Positions 62,319 through 64,000 of a stretch of DNA of 64,000 bases are shown one piece after another. The notes under the pieces are model-generated. The model saw nothing but the letters and a program-made list of their open reading frames with translations, did no database searches and was not told the origin of the DNA. A program made the translations under genes and the position numbers. Each line of letters begins with the position of its first letter. The first letter of the stretch is position 1. Source of the stretch: CAWJHE01 sp963842455 (GTDB lineage Bacteria > Chloroflexota > Anaerolineae > Anaerolineales > UBA4823); the NCBI GenBank assembly GCA_963842455.1, contig CAWJHE010000006.1, forward strand, positions 62,001 to 126,000, given 5' to 3'.

Positions 62319-63160
62319 TTATTCGCCGATGATCCTGTTGTCGATCAGGCGGGTCTTTCCGATAAATACTGCCATAGAAAGCAAAGCCGTCTCCCTGAAT
62401 CTCACCCAGGATTTCCTGCAATGTCAGTGGGTTGGCGCAGGAGAAGTATTGTAGTTTGGCCAGGGGTTCTTCTGCAATGATCTGCTGCACGAGCTGGCGC
62501 AGATTTTCCGCTTGTCGTTCGCCATCCGCATAAGCCTGGCTTGCCAGGGATAACGAACGAAAAAGGACTGTTGCTGCCTGGCGTTCTTCAGGATTCAAGT
62601 ACACATTGCGGCTGGACATTGCCAGGCCATCTGCCTCGCGCACGATGGGGCAGACCACGATCTCGAAGGTTGAAATTCAGGTCCTTGACCATCTGACGGA
62701 TCACGGCTACCTGTTGGGCGTCTTTTTGACCAAAATAGGCTTTATCAGGCTGCACAGCGTTGAATAGCTTGGCGACCACCGTGGTGACGCCGCGGAAGTG
62801 ACCCGGACGCATGGCGCCTTCCAGCGGTTGAGTGATCTCTTCCACCGTAACCCAGGTCTGGTAACCCGGCGGGTACATCTCTTCGGCGGTGGGCGTCCAA
62901 ACCAGGTCGACGCCGGCCTGCTCCAAAAGTCTAAGATCACGTTCCAGATCTCGCGGGTAGGAGGCCAGGTCTTCATTGGGGCCAAACTGGCTGGGATTAA
63001 CAAAGATGCTGGCTGCTACGCTGGCGCATTCGGAACGGGCAGTTTGGGCAAGAGACAGATGTCCCTGATGCAGATAGCCCATAGTGGGCACCAGTCCGAG
63101 CTGGCCTGGCAAGTTGCGGAGGGCAGCGCGTAATTCTTCCAGTGTTGTGACTGTCTTCAT
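62319..63160 (-). CDS. panC: pantothenate synthetase PanC (two frameshifts)
   Basis: About 280 residues after repair. It joins pantoate and beta-alanine. The N-terminal frame has V-P-T-M-G-Y-L-H-Q-G-H-L-S-L and K-A-Y-F-G-Q-K-D-A-Q-Q. It shifts near 62660 into V-V-C-P-I-V-R-E-A-D-G-L-A-M-S-S-R-N. A second shift near 62375 leads to A-L-L-S-M-A-V-F-I-G-K-T-R-L-I-D-N and the stop at 62319. The start overlaps the panE stop (ATGA). Confidence 0.9.
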
Positions 63161-64000
63161 GGTAGATTGTTTCCTTCCAAGATTAAATCAGAAGACGCTT
63201 GGGGTGGATGCAACGCCTGGATCAGATGCCAAAAGGTGCGATTGATCGGCGTGGGTATACCTGCTGTTTCTCCTGCGCGGACCACTGCACCGCAAATCGC
63301 ATCAATTTCTGTGGGCGTACCTCGTTGCACATCCTGGAGCATGGACGAGAAATTTGGCGCAGTACGGTAAGCCGTGTCCTCAACCGCTGCGATGGGGTCG
63401 GGATAGGGCAGGTCGATCCCCAGGCTGGCTGCTACGCTGGCTGTTTCCTGGGCGGCGGATCGCAGCAGGGTGCGAGCGTCTGGGCGTTCCAATAATTCCC
63501 CGTTGGGTATGCGCAACAAGGCTGTCAGGGGATTGATGGCTGCGTTGATTACCAGTTTGCCCCATAATAAAGACTGTGTATTTTCGGTGATTTCGAGCTG
63601 GAATTGAGCCTGGCTCAGGTATTTTAGCAGACGAGCAAGACGGGGGTGCTGGCCGACGAAGATGGGGCCCTCACCAGCTGGTTCTACCATGCCTGGTTTG
63701 ATTTGGGTCGCGCCAAGCGTAGTTACACCGACACACACACGCTGCTCGCCCAGGTGTTTCTCGTAAAGTTCCTGGTTACCGATCCCATTTTGCAGGGTTA
63801 GCAGCAATCCATCATAGGCCAGGCAGTCGATCAGTTGTGCGGCAGTTCGCTCTGTTTGCCAGGACTTCACCAGGGCAATGGCATAGGGGATATCTTTGAG
63901 GATGGAATGGTCAGAGAAAATTTGCACTGGGAAGGTGCGCAAGTTGTTGTCGCTGTCGATCATGCGTACACCGAACTGGCGGATAGCATTGACACCTTCT
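63157..64000 (-). CDS. panE: 2-dehydropantoate 2-reductase PanE (5' end beyond the window)
   Basis: The visible 281 residues are the middle and C-terminal parts of ketopantoate reductase, which reduces ketopantoate to pantoate with NADPH. T-L-Q-N-G-I-G-N, W-G-K-L-V-I-N-A-A-I-N-P-L-T-A-L and P-T-E-I-D-A-I-C-G-A-V are the family landmarks, including the catalytic Lys and the Asn/Glu positions. The frame is open to the right edge through E-G-V-N-A-I-R-Q-F-G-V-R, so the N-terminal NADPH-binding motif lies outside. First visible gene of the pan operon. Confidence 0.9.
   Translation of the reverse strand, partial: EGVNAIRQFGVRMIDSDNNLRTFPVQIFSDHSILKDIPYAIALVKSWQTERTAAQLIDCLAYDGLLLTLQNGIGNQELYEKHLGEQRVCVGVTTLGATQIKPGMVEPAGEGPIFVGQHPRLARLLKYLSQAQFQLEITENTQSLLWGKLVINAAINPLTALLRIPNGELLERPDARTLLRSAAQETASVAASLGIDLPYPDPIAAVEDTAYRTAPNFSSMLQDVQRGTPTEIDAICGAVVRAGETAGIPTPINRTFWHLIQALHPPQASSDLILEGNNLP

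Noticed and set aside
1..64000. CRISPR array
   Set aside because: I saw no series of regularly spaced identical repeats and no cas genes.

Overview
The window looks like a chromosomal stretch from a member of the Chloroflexota, most likely Anaerolineae-like. This is an inference from gene content (polyphosphate glucokinase, DUF1257/DUF2997 pair, secreted proteins with Y-L-P-x-V-L tails, nadC-nadA-nadB cluster, many ABC exporters), not from a marker-gene tree. Coding density is high and genes sit in short operons on both strands. At least fifteen genes, including housekeeping genes such as panC, tsaC, the Fur-family regulator and a RNase II-family gene, are split by one-base frameshifts that rejoin perfectly in another frame. 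The sequence therefore probably carries assembly or sequencing indels, and I annotate these genes over their full reconstructed span. Layout: 0-6 kb holds two glycosyltransferases, a membrane protein / beta-propeller pair and a methyltransferase. 6-12 kb holds an ABC-2 exporter operon behind a clear promoter, a RNase II-family exonuclease and a MscS-like channel. 12-20.8 kb holds an ABC half-exporter, a metallo-beta-lactamase-fold hydrolase, plsY, a JAMM peptidase, a YraN protein, miaA and a fadD-type acyl-CoA ligase, ending in a tRNA-Glu gene. 20.9-35.7 kb is an accessory region. It begins and is interrupted by a 72-bp direct repeat of the tRNA-Glu gene (intact at 20847, truncated at 32671). 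It contains two sets of small secreted or lipoprotein genes, several of which end in an unusual proline-tyrosine-proline (PYP) tail. It also contains a partial duplication, a 5'-truncated group II intron and, at its centre, an eight-gene minus-strand operon. That operon (32503 down to 25734) is the highlight: a complete ubiquitin-like conjugation system. In transcription order it has a short GntR/FadR-type repressor with a large palindromic operator just upstream, an E1-like activating enzyme, a membrane-anchored RING-type zinc protein (candidate E3), a Ubl-E2 fusion, a free Ubl, a JAMM deconjugase, a membrane FHA protein and a membrane-anchored vWA protein. The free Ubl and the Ubl fused to E2 are both exactly 88 residues, align without gaps and share the terminus D-I-T-A-G, so the fusion looks like a precursor or self-charged carrier. 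The system appears to be anchored at the membrane and under its own repressor. 35.7-49 kb holds a damaged antitoxin gene, a DsrE-like protein, a catalase-peroxidase with its Fur/PerR-type regulator and operator, a glycerol-3-phosphate-type ABC uptake operon with a glycerophosphodiesterase, a DoxX protein and the de novo NAD genes nadC-nadA-nadB. 49-64 kb holds a DinB-like protein, a 24-residue lysine-rich peptide gene, a PLP-dependent decarboxylase-like enzyme, an NrdG-like activase, an Hsp70-like / HEAT-WD40 / DUF1257 / DUF2997 operon, acetyl-CoA synthetase, polyphosphate glucokinase, and a pantothenate/CoA operon (panE-panC-coaX-tsaC) that runs off the right edge.
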